The position numbers were made by a program, and so were the translations under genes. The notes beneath the pieces are model-generated. The model had not been told where the DNA came from. It searched no databases and worked only from the letters and a program-made list of their open reading frames with translations. A stretch of 14,442 nt of DNA from Phycisphaerales bacterium (lineage in GTDB: Bacteria; Planctomycetota; Phycisphaerae; SM23-33). The stretch covers positions 26,843 to 41,284 of the forward strand of contig DNAS01000146.1 of assembly GCA_003485185.1 (NCBI GenBank). The letters run 5' to 3'. This document shows, piece after piece, positions 7,369-12,422 of the stretch (position 1 is the stretch's first letter; every line of letters begins with the position of its first letter).

Positions 7369-7416
7369 ATATGATGCTCCAAACCTCGCGCGGGGACAAG
7401 GGGTTTTGGGAGAGTG
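7369..7416. repeat. Imperfect direct repeat, left copy (islet flank)
   Basis: Starts with ATATGATGC, then TCGCG, GACA, AGGGGTTTTGGGA in order. The same words in the same order and strand recur at 9343-9389. My hand alignment gives 36 identical positions among 44 aligned pairs, with about six gap positions. The two copies bracket the low-GC islet, 1974 bp apart. The left copy overlaps the candidate transporter promoter. Confidence 0.55.
7371..7399 (-). promoter_or_regulatory. Candidate promoter of the NSS transporter operon
   Basis: Reading the minus strand, TTGTCC (7399-7394), 17 bp, then CATCAT (7376-7371). Predicted start about 7364 gives a ~75-base leader with the GC hairpin 7331-7352. 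The -35 is good (5 of 6 to TTGACA) and the -10 moderate (4 of 6). Confidence 0.35.
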
Positions 7417-7531
7417 GCGAGTGGTGAGAAATTGCCAATTGCCCATTGTCAGTTGCCCATTGGAAGACCGAGGACTGAGGACTGAGGGGAAAAAGGCAAT
7501 AGGCAATCGTTCCTGACTACTGGCTCCTGGC
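7412..7531. repeat. Cluster of heptanucleotide tandem repeats of five different units
   Basis: Five consecutive short arrays all have a 7-bp period: GAGTGGC, GAGTGGT (7412-7425); TTGCCAA, TTGCCCA, TTGTCAG, TTGCCCA (7432-7459); GAAGACC, GAGGACT, GAGGACT, GAGGGGA (7463-7490); GGCAATA, GGCAATC (7495-7508); TCCTGAC, TACTGGC, TCCTGGC (7511-7531). Unit sequence changes, period does not. This resembles the short tandemly repeated heptanucleotide sequences known from filamentous cyanobacteria. Confidence 0.8.
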
Positions 7532-7644
7532 GATGGTGTGCGACAAGGAGCAATCACGATCTGCGTGCGTGGCCAAAACACGCGTTTTATTCCCTTGCAC
7601 CTATCTTCGAGTCGTGTCGCATCGCAGCTGCAAGAGTTCTGCCG

Positions 7645-8331
7645 TCAATGCCTGCATCGGACGCACGCATCACGTATCCAGCAGACATGGCACAATGGGT
7701 ACTCGCGACAGAATAGCTGGCCTACCGTCCACAGCTCGTCGATGAGAATGCGTTCGACTCCTGCCTCAACCGCAGCCGTCTGCAATTTGTCCTGGACGTC
7801 TAGGAACCGCCGGTAGTATGTCAAAGGCTGCCCATCACGTCCCCGAAGCCGCTTTTGCTCGTTTTTGATCGAGGGAGATTCCTCATGCAGATTCCGGTCC
7901 CACTGGAGGTTGTATTTCAGGCACTTCAGGACAACCCTATCCAGCGGTACAAACAGGTGTGGACGGAAAGCCGGCCAAATACCGAAGAAACGGACTACAA
8001 ACTTCAGGAACATCGCTGAAATCTTCTGGTCAACGTGGGGTACGTAACATATCCGCTCGAAGATGTTCTGATAGGCCACAAGCGGGTCATCTTGATTTTG
8101 GCCTAAGCGGACGAGTTCCTCGGCTATTTTGTCGAAACTGGCCACGGCCATACGGCCGCGCTTTTCCGAAGCTCCTCGCCGCTCGTTCACGGAAGCAGCG
8201 AAGACTTCTCTTAGGAAGTCCGCACCATGACGATCTCGCCGCACTTGGTAGCCTACTGTGTGCTGATACATCTGCTCAATCTCGGCTTCGTGCCGCTGCA
8301 GGGCTTTGAGCGCGATGGCAAGTCGTGTCAT
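7645..8331 (-). CDS. HhH-GPD superfamily (endonuclease III-like) iron-sulfur DNA glycosylase-like protein
   Basis: 228 residues from the ATG at 8331, chosen because GAGGAG stands nine bases upstream (8346-8341). The frame continues to an ATG at 8478, which would give 277 residues with a poorer ribosome site; another AGGAGG precedes an in-frame ATT. Numbering here is from 8331. VPHVDQKISAMFL (97-109) matches the endonuclease III helix-hairpin-helix PGVGRKTANVVL, with Lys103 at the place of the catalytic Lys. VPLDRVV (128-134) matches VDTHV, with Asp131 as catalytic Asp. ILIDELWTVGQLFC near 195-208 is the usual run into the 4Fe-4S loop, whose cysteines are Cys208, 214, 217 and 223 (C-x5-C-x2-C-x5-C; endonuclease III has x6 first). 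Lys plus Asp would imply a bifunctional glycosylase/AP lyase. The Lys-Asp distance is ten residues longer than in EndoIII, so the family is divergent. Composition is lower GC than its neighbours. Follows the GIY-YIG gene on the same strand. Confidence 0.65.
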   Translation of the reverse strand: MTRLAIALKALQRHEAEIEQMYQHTVGYQVRRDRHGADFLREVFAASVNERRGASEKRGRMAVASFDKIAEELVRLGQNQDDPLVAYQNIFERICYVPHVDQKISAMFLKFVVRFFGIWPAFRPHLFVPLDRVVLKCLKYNLQWDRNLHEESPSIKNEQKRLRGRDGQPLTYYRRFLDVQDKLQTAAVEAGVERILIDELWTVGQLFCREYPLCHVCWIRDACVRCRH

Positions 8332-8529
8332 TGGGTAATTCTCCTCAAAGGCCAGTAACCTAATGGTATCCTCCTGCGTAAGGGTTAACACAGGTTCACG
8401 TCTGGCAACGGATGTGGACAAGTGATGAGGTATTGGGACAAAACTGTCGTTAGGGGAACCGCGCACACGGTTTTTCATGAACCATAAAGAATTATCCTAT
8501 CTGTGTGCGGCCAAACCATCCACCAACAC

Positions 8530-9216
8530 CTATCGCCGGAGTTCATCAATGGCTACCCAAACGCCTGGAGCTCGCTCATATGTCCAGAACGCCCAGCCAT
8601 TGCATGCCCGTCGCCCGGCGGCGACGGCTGCTGCCTTCGACGGAGACGTGTAGAGCTTGCCTTGGAATCGAATCCGTCCGTCTCGGCGCACCCATGCCTT
8701 GAGCAATTTGCCGTTGCGTTTAGCGCGTAGCTTCGTCCACCGCTGTAAGTACCGCCCGAGGGCGTATACTTTTTTGTCATCCTGGGCATCCCGTTTGACA
8801 CGGCGGTAACCATCAAACAGCGCCGATTCCTCCAGCTTGCGCATCCTACGATAATCGGCCTTCAGGCGAGGAAGAAGGTTCTCCGCCCGACCGAACCTAC
8901 CTTTGACTTTGTTGCCAGGTGGGATGGCAATGCGGATCAAGACGGACTCGATCTCTTTCATGTACTGTGTGCCAACGGTCAAATAAACGCTGAAGTGATC
9001 CCAGGTGTTAGCGTGGCGATTTCGCAGGTGGTGTTTGAGCCGCCCAAGAAGGCTGCTGGCCAACCCTACGTAATAGAGCTTGCCTCTGCGGTAAAGCGCA
9101 TAAACACCACTGCACCGACGAACATAGGCGCGGATAATATCTTGGTATTCTTCCAGCATCGCCCGCGACAGGTTCTCCACGTACTGGCACACCAACTGTG
9201 ATTTCTTCCGCGCCAC
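8530..9216 (-). CDS. GIY-YIG nuclease with C-terminal RAMA/DUF4357-like domain
   Basis: 228 residues from GTG at 9216; an in-frame stop lies just upstream and AAGGA is ten bases before the GTG, so the start is well fixed. The nuclease domain runs about 35-105: GVY (37-39), YYVG (48-51), then GRLKHHL with Arg59, and KEIESVLIRI (87-96) offering Glu88/Glu90 as metal ligand, and Asn102. These are the GIY, YIG, Arg, Glu and Asn landmarks of the family. A basic helical linker (110-165) follows. The tail 171-228 has DGRIRFQGKLYTSPSKAA...CNGWAFW, the pattern of RAMA/DUF4357 domains found on restriction enzymes and methylases and thought to recognise DNA modification state. No transmembrane segment. 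It is the first gene of the lower-GC islet, with the HhH-GPD protein downstream. Target and biological role are unknown. Confidence 0.85.
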   Translation of the reverse strand: MARKKSQLVCQYVENLSRAMLEEYQDIIRAYVRRCSGVYALYRRGKLYYVGLASSLLGRLKHHLRNRHANTWDHFSVYLTVGTQYMKEIESVLIRIAIPPGNKVKGRFGRAENLLPRLKADYRRMRKLEESALFDGYRRVKRDAQDDKKVYALGRYLQRWTKLRAKRNGKLLKAWVRRDGRIRFQGKLYTSPSKAAAVAAGRRACNGWAFWTYERAPGVWVAIDELRR

Positions 9217-9274
9217 GTTTCACCGTTCCTTCCGCATGACGATTGCGGCATAGGCATCCATTTTCTCGACGGAC

Positions 9275-9304
9275 ATTATATAAGGGAACTCTCAGATATG
9301 GGAA
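9275..9304 (-). promoter_or_regulatory. Promoter of the GIY-YIG/HhH-GPD islet
   Basis: On the minus strand TTCCCA (9304-9299), 18 bp, and a perfect TATAAT (9280-9275); predicted start about 9268, 52 bases before the GTG. A dyad GATAT/ATATC (9295-9299 with 9304-9308) overlaps the -35, and TATATAAG occurs twice (9277-9284, 9318-9325), 41 bp apart, on either side of it, which could be operator sites. Confidence 0.55.
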
Positions 9305-9342
9305 TATCCAGAGGAGCTATATAAGTATTCCGCTATCTCTCC

Positions 9343-9389
9343 ATATGATGCCCCCCAACTTTCGCGTAGACATAGGGGTTTGGGAAACT
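9343..9389. repeat. Imperfect direct repeat, right copy (islet flank)
   Basis: Partner of 7369-7416: ATATGATGC, TCGCG, GACA, AGGGGTTT and GGGA in the same order and orientation. It lies upstream of the islet promoter, so the pair encloses both islet genes and the promoter. Confidence 0.55.
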
Positions 9390-9433
9390 CGCGGGGAGGG
9401 GCTTTTGTGCATGCGGCGCGTGCATCTGGCCGA

Positions 9434-9439
9434 TATGAT
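9434..9439 (+). promoter_or_regulatory. Possible -10 element of the UbiA-family gene
   Basis: TATGAT, identical to the -10 before the WecA-like gene (10724-10729), but without a recognisable -35 at normal spacing. If used, it would produce a leader of about 210 bases containing all the hairpins at 9461-9626. Confidence 0.25.
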
Positions 9440-9460
9440 TTTCAATGCGTAGGGTGGGCC

Positions 9461-9626
9461 GGTGCCGTGGCTTGCGGAGTCCCGGGATCCCGAAGGGACA
9501 CCTGCAGCGGGACGACGTAACCACGTTCGGCAGGTTTGCGTGGTTGCTTCGCTGCGCTGCGCAAACCACGGCACCCACTTGTCAGGCGCCGCACGGTCAA
9601 GCAGACAGCGCTTGACCGTGGCACCC
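9461..9626. repeat. REP-like palindromic repeats upstream of the UbiA-family gene
   Basis: Outer arms GGTGCCGTGG (9461-9470) and CCACGGCACC (9566-9575) enclose a second pair, GGTTTGCG (9533-9540) with CGCAAACC (9560-9567), and the palindrome CGGGATCCCG (9483-9492). A separate hairpin, CACGGTCAAGC with GCTTGACCGTG (9592-9602/9610-9620, 11 bp, 7-nt loop), is followed by GCACCC. The shared end is GGGTGCCACGG in reverse complement, one base different from GGGTGGCACGG at 2476, so these appear to be related but distinct REP-like subfamilies. Confidence 0.65.
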
Positions 9627-9654
9627 GGCCGGATCTTGAGAGAGCGAGTCGAAC

Positions 9655-10641
9655 GTGACGGAAAACGAACAACCAACCCGTCGGGGAATTGCGGCCTTCG
9701 TCGAGGCGGCCCGGCCTATCCACTGGACCAAGAACGTCTTCATGGCGGCGCCGCTGCTGTTTTCCGGGCGGTTCAACGAGCCGCGAGCCTGGGCGGAGTG
9801 CCTGCTTGCCGTCGCCGCGTTCTGCCTGCTGGGCAGCGGGATGTACCTGATCAACGACGTGTGCGACCGTCGCCAGGACCAGGCGCACCCGGTCAAGCGC
9901 CGCCGGCCCATCGCGTCCGGCAGGCTGTCCGCGCCGGCGGCTGTGGCGGGGGCCTGTGTGCTACTGGCGGCGGGATTGGCCCTCGTGCTGGCTGTGGCAC
10001 GCACGACGTGGGATACCTCCCAGGCGCTGCACGGCGCGGGGCTGCTGGTCTGGACCGTCTGCTACCTCGTCATGAACCTGCTGTACTCGTTCTGGCTGAA
10101 GCGCCACGCGATCGTGGACGTGCTGGTCGTGGCGATGGGGTTCGTTCTCCGCGCGATGGCCGGCGCGGCGGCGATTGCCGTTCCGATCAGCCCCTGGCTG
10201 GTGGTCTGCACGCTGACACTCTGTCTGTTCATCGCGTTGGCCAAGAGGCGGGCGGAGATCGACGAGATGCCTGCCGGGCAGGCGGGGCAGGCCCGGCCGG
10301 CCAACCGGGGCTACCGAAAGGAGACGCTGGAGCACATGCTGGGCGTCTCGGCCGGGCTGGCGATCGTGACCTACTGCCTGTATTGCCTGGCGCCGCGGAC
10401 CATCGCCCACATCGGTTCGGGGCACATGGTCTGGACCATCCCGCTGGTGATTTACGGCACGTTCCGCCACTATCGCAACAGCCAGGTGCAGGCCGCCTCC
10501 GACGCCGTTTCCGTGCTCGTCGGCGACCGGATCATGTGGCTGGTGGGGCTTGCCTACGTGGTGCTGACGGGGCTGATTATCAAGTTCGGGTCTTTCCCGG
10601 CTGTGCGGGACATCCTGGATATCGGAGAAACCCTGCGCTAG
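9655..10641 (+). CDS. UbiA-family prenyltransferase, decaprenyl-phosphate phosphoribosyltransferase-like
   Basis: 328 residues, membrane protein with about eight or nine hydrophobic helices. RPIHWTKNVF (20-29) is the N-terminal signature of the subfamily that includes mycobacterial Rv3806c (UbiA, DPPR synthase). The Mg-diphosphate motif NDxxDxxxD is NDVCDRRQD (67-75), followed by HPVKRRRPIASG (78-89), also characteristic. The second polar loop is LKRHAIVDVLVVAMGFVLRA with an Asp in the expected position, and KRRAEIDEM...YRKETLEHML is the typical subfamily extension. By family, it would transfer phosphoribosyl from PRPP to a polyprenyl phosphate, feeding furanose-containing glycans; homologues outside actinobacteria are mostly untested. 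The start is GTG at 9655 with a GAGAG purine run upstream; hairpin repeats end 29 bp before it. A terminator follows, so it is probably a single-gene unit, next to another polyprenyl-phosphate enzyme. Confidence 0.85.
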   Translation: MTENEQPTRRGIAAFVEAARPIHWTKNVFMAAPLLFSGRFNEPRAWAECLLAVAAFCLLGSGMYLINDVCDRRQDQAHPVKRRRPIASGRLSAPAAVAGACVLLAAGLALVLAVARTTWDTSQALHGAGLLVWTVCYLVMNLLYSFWLKRHAIVDVLVVAMGFVLRAMAGAAAIAVPISPWLVVCTLTLCLFIALAKRRAEIDEMPAGQAGQARPANRGYRKETLEHMLGVSAGLAIVTYCLYCLAPRTIAHIGSGHMVWTIPLVIYGTFRHYRNSQVQAASDAVSVLVGDRIMWLVGLAYVVLTGLIIKFGSFPAVRDILDIGETLR

Positions 10642-10655
10642 CTCCGGGGGAACGT

Positions 10656-10677
10656 CCCTATCCGGAGGTAGGGTTTT
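10656..10677 (+). terminator. Intrinsic terminator after the UbiA-family gene
   Basis: CCCTATC (10656-10662) pairs with GGTAGGG (10667-10673), seven pairs including one T-G, loop CGGA, followed by TTTT (10674-10677). It lies 14 bp after the stop codon and before the promoter of the next gene. Confidence 0.55.
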
Positions 10678-10700
10678 CCCTGATTCCCACGCCTGGAATA

Positions 10701-10729
10701 TTGTCGTATCGCCCAATTGCTGGTATGAT
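10701..10729 (+). promoter_or_regulatory. Sigma-70-type promoter of the WecA-acpS-lpxB operon
   Basis: TTGTCG (10701-10706), exactly 17 bp, then TATGAT (10724-10729), with a TGG directly before the -10 (extended -10 TGn). Predicted start about 10736 and a leader of about 48 bases. This is the best overall promoter match in the window. Confidence 0.6.
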
Positions 10730-10783
10730 TTTACGTCACGGCCGATTGCTCCTCCGACCGAAACGGGATAACTCACGGGAACT

Positions 10784-12058
10784 ATGCCGGATCCGAAATA
10801 CACGCTGACGCAGGTGTTGCATGACAAATGGTGGGTGGGCGTCGTCTCTTTCGCCGTCGCCCTCGTCGTGACGCCAGTGGTCCGTCGGATCGCGTATCGC
10901 TACAAGATCGTCGACCGACCGGACGATCTGCTCAAGCCTCACGGCCGGCCGATTGCCTACCTTGGCGGCTTGGCCATGTGCGTGGGGCTGCTGACGGGAC
11001 TGGCGGTCTATCTTGGGGTCATGCCGGAAGCGGCTCAGTATTGGGACGAACTCGGGACGAGTCTGGTTGACGTCAACCTCGGAAGCATCTTTCTGAATCC
11101 GGTCTGGAACCTCCTGTTTTTTGCGATCGCGGCGGTGGTGATTACCGTGGTGGGGCTGCTGGACGATCTGTGCGACCTGAAGCCCAAGGCGAAAGTCCTC
11201 GGACAGGTGATTGCGGCCGGCATCCTGCTGGTCGGCGGGATCGGACTGCGAACCGGCATCGTTCTGTTTTCCATCCTTACTGTGGCGTGGAAATTCTTCG
11301 GCGCGACGCCACCGGAATGGTTGCTCCTTCCGCCGATGTGGCTGCTGGCGCCCATCAGCGTGGCCGTCACCGTCGTGCTGGTCATCGCGGCCTGCAACGC
11401 CACCAACCTGCTCGACGGGCTGGACGGACTTTGCGGAGGCGTCACCGGGATCATCTCGCTGGGATTCCTGGCGCTGGCGACCTACCTGGCCCTGTACGGC
11501 TGGCCCGGGCACGAGGGATACGACGCACTGCGGATGGGCATTACCCTGGCGATGGCCGGCGCGGTCTTCGGATTCCTGCCCTATAACATTCCGCCCGCCA
11601 GCATCTTCATGGGCGACGCCGGAAGCATGCTGCTGGGATTCTTCGTCGCCGTCATGATGGCCCTGTTCTGCCGCGAGCATAACCCCCGGTGGTTCATGGC
11701 CGCCTGCGCGGTCTTCGCGCTGCCGATCCTGGACACCGCGTTGGCCGTCGTCCGGCGCCTACTGGCGCGCAAGAGCATCTTTGCGGGAGACCGCAGTCAT
11801 CTCTATGACCAACTGGTCGATCGGGGGATGACCGTCAAGCAGGTCGTCGCGATGTTCTACGTGCTGGCGATCCTGGCGGCGCTGATCGGGGTGCTGGCGG
11901 CGATCTTCCTGCGAACGCGGTACGCCGCGATTCTCTACGTGGTTCTTCTGATTGTCATCTGGACGGTGTTCGGATGGATGGGAATGATCAAGCCCCCTCC
12001 GCATCCGTCGAAGCCCCATGCGGGCGCTCCGCCGGACGGCGAGGGCGGAAATCCCTGA
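10784..12058 (+). CDS. WecA/MraY-family polyprenyl-phosphate N-acetylhexosamine-1-phosphate transferase
   Basis: 424 residues, about 11 membrane helices. It transfers a sugar-1-phosphate from a UDP-sugar to undecaprenyl phosphate on the cytoplasmic face, the first step of a lipid-linked glycan. Signatures: VDRPDDLLKPHGRPIAYLGG (43-62), the metal-binding GLLDDLCDLKPKAKVLGQ (124-141, Asp127/Asp128), NATNLLDGLDGL (205-216), FMGDAGSMLLGF (275-286) and GDRSHLYDQLVDRG (335-348), the counterpart of the HxxH(H/R) loop of the WecA/TagO branch, with only the first His (339) retained. Absence of the MraY-specific C-terminal motif and presence of the DRxHL loop favour the WecA/TagO/RgpG branch (UDP-GlcNAc) over MraY. 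A Pro/Gly-rich tail of ~25 residues ends the protein. It is led by a good promoter, and the next gene starts 15 bp after the stop. The Tyr-Asp-Gln in place of HHR may indicate altered specificity. Confidence 0.9.
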   Translation: MPDPKYTLTQVLHDKWWVGVVSFAVALVVTPVVRRIAYRYKIVDRPDDLLKPHGRPIAYLGGLAMCVGLLTGLAVYLGVMPEAAQYWDELGTSLVDVNLGSIFLNPVWNLLFFAIAAVVITVVGLLDDLCDLKPKAKVLGQVIAAGILLVGGIGLRTGIVLFSILTVAWKFFGATPPEWLLLPPMWLLAPISVAVTVVLVIAACNATNLLDGLDGLCGGVTGIISLGFLALATYLALYGWPGHEGYDALRMGITLAMAGAVFGFLPYNIPPASIFMGDAGSMLLGFFVAVMMALFCREHNPRWFMAACAVFALPILDTALAVVRRLLARKSIFAGDRSHLYDQLVDRGMTVKQVVAMFYVLAILAALIGVLAAIFLRTRYAAILYVVLLIVIWTVFGWMGMIKPPPHPSKPHAGAPPDGEGGNP

Positions 12059-12073
12059 TTCGCGGGAAGCCCC

Positions 12074-12349
12074 ATGGAGCAATACTCGATCCTCTCCGAG
12101 CTGGTCGATCTGGCCGAGACCCTCGGCATGACGGTCCGGCGCGCCCCGTCCGGAGACGGATCCTCGACGCATCCCGGCGGGGCGATCGTGAAACTCAAGG
12201 GCAGGGAAATCCTCTTCCTCGATCCTTCCGCGCCCGTCGCAGACCAGATCGACGTGGTGGCGCTGGCCCTGCGCGGGCGGGCCGAAATCGAGAACCGTTT
12301 CCTGGCACCCGAGCTTCGCGCCGCCATTGACCAGGCCGGGCGGGACTGA
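12074..12349 (+). CDS. Conserved-looking small protein of unknown function (91 aa)
   Basis: I do not recognise a named family. It is a soluble, acidic-to-neutral protein: an N-terminal amphipathic helix (MEQYSILSELVDLAETLGMTV), a variable loop with GDGSSTHPG, then GGAIVKLKGREILFLDP (about 35-51), which reads as two short beta strands, and a C-terminal helical part with VADQIDVVALALRG and FLAPELRAAID. Small proteins with this strand-then-'dqidvla.al'-then-'lpe.r..i' plan occur in several Gram-negative phyla as conserved hypotheticals. There is no signal peptide, cysteine pair or catalytic motif. It lies 15 bp after the WecA-like gene and 73 bp before acpS, so it is probably co-transcribed with both. 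The ATG at 12074 is preceded by GGGAAG. Its link to lipid or glycan synthesis is positional only. Confidence 0.7.
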   Translation: MEQYSILSELVDLAETLGMTVRRAPSGDGSSTHPGGAIVKLKGREILFLDPSAPVADQIDVVALALRGRAEIENRFLAPELRAAIDQAGRD

Positions 12350-12385
12350 TCGCCCGCCCAGGTCGCGGCGAGGGGCAGTTTGGGC

Positions 12386-12414
12386 TTCCCGCCGCCGCCG
12401 CCCGCCAGTATCAT
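12386..12414 (+). promoter_or_regulatory. Candidate internal promoter before acpS
   Basis: TTCCCG (12386-12391), 17 bp, TATCAT (12409-12414). The predicted start (about 12421) is within two or three bases of the acpS ATG at 12423, so its transcript would be essentially leaderless. There is no ribosome binding site before acpS, which fits that reading. Confidence 0.35.
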
Positions 12415-12422
12415 CTCCGACC

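Larger units (their letters stand above)
7290..7644. other. 355-bp intergenic region: transporter leader plus heptad repeats
   Basis: No gene supported. From left to right on the plus strand it holds the transporter leader with a GC-rich inverted repeat (CGCGCC 7331-7336 / GGCGCG 7347-7352), a candidate minus-strand promoter (7371-7399), the left copy of the islet-flanking direct repeat (7369-7416), a patch of heptanucleotide tandem repeats (7412-7531), and about 110 bp of lower-GC sequence that ends at the stop of the HhH-GPD gene. Short open frames on the plus strand here (7533-7816) have no start signal or recognisable product. Confidence 0.6.
9217..9654. other. 438-bp intergenic region between divergent genes
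   Basis: No gene supported. It holds the leader and promoter of the GIY-YIG gene (to about 9304), an AT-rich patch to about 9350, the right copy of the islet-flanking repeat (9343-9389), a direct repeat GTGCAT (9407-9412 and 9420-9425) just before a TATGAT (9434-9439) that could be the -10 of the UbiA gene, and then hairpin repeats (9461-9626). A plus-strand frame beginning at 9462 runs out of phase through the UbiA gene and is not real. Confidence 0.6.

Noticed and set aside
4980..7427. 815-codon plus-strand open frame over smpB and the transporter
   Set aside because: Antisense to the NSS transporter with its clear family motifs; composition is low-complexity Arg/Asp/Glu/Gln, typical of a GC-driven shadow.
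7412..7531. CRISPR array
   Set aside because: Repeats are 7 bp with no spacers and differ in unit; no cas genes nearby.
5530..7581. 683-codon minus-strand frame ending in the MetS-like sequence
   Set aside because: Only its last 43 codons look like a protein; the rest is out of frame with the transporter and Arg/Gly/Ala-rich.
7569..7592. AAAAC/GTTTT hairpin as terminator of the islet operon
   Set aside because: Stem of about five mostly A-T pairs and no clear T tract in the direction of transcription; too weak to support.
7533..8309. Short plus-strand frames (7533-7816, 7865-8047, 7959-8309)
   Set aside because: No ribosome binding sites or recognisable products; mostly antisense to the HhH-GPD gene, whose motifs are on the minus strand.
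7645..9216. Type II toxin-antitoxin or homing endonuclease element
   Set aside because: No antitoxin-like small gene; the GIY-YIG protein is not within an intron or intein and has a RAMA-like tail rather than the DNA-binding modules of homing enzymes.
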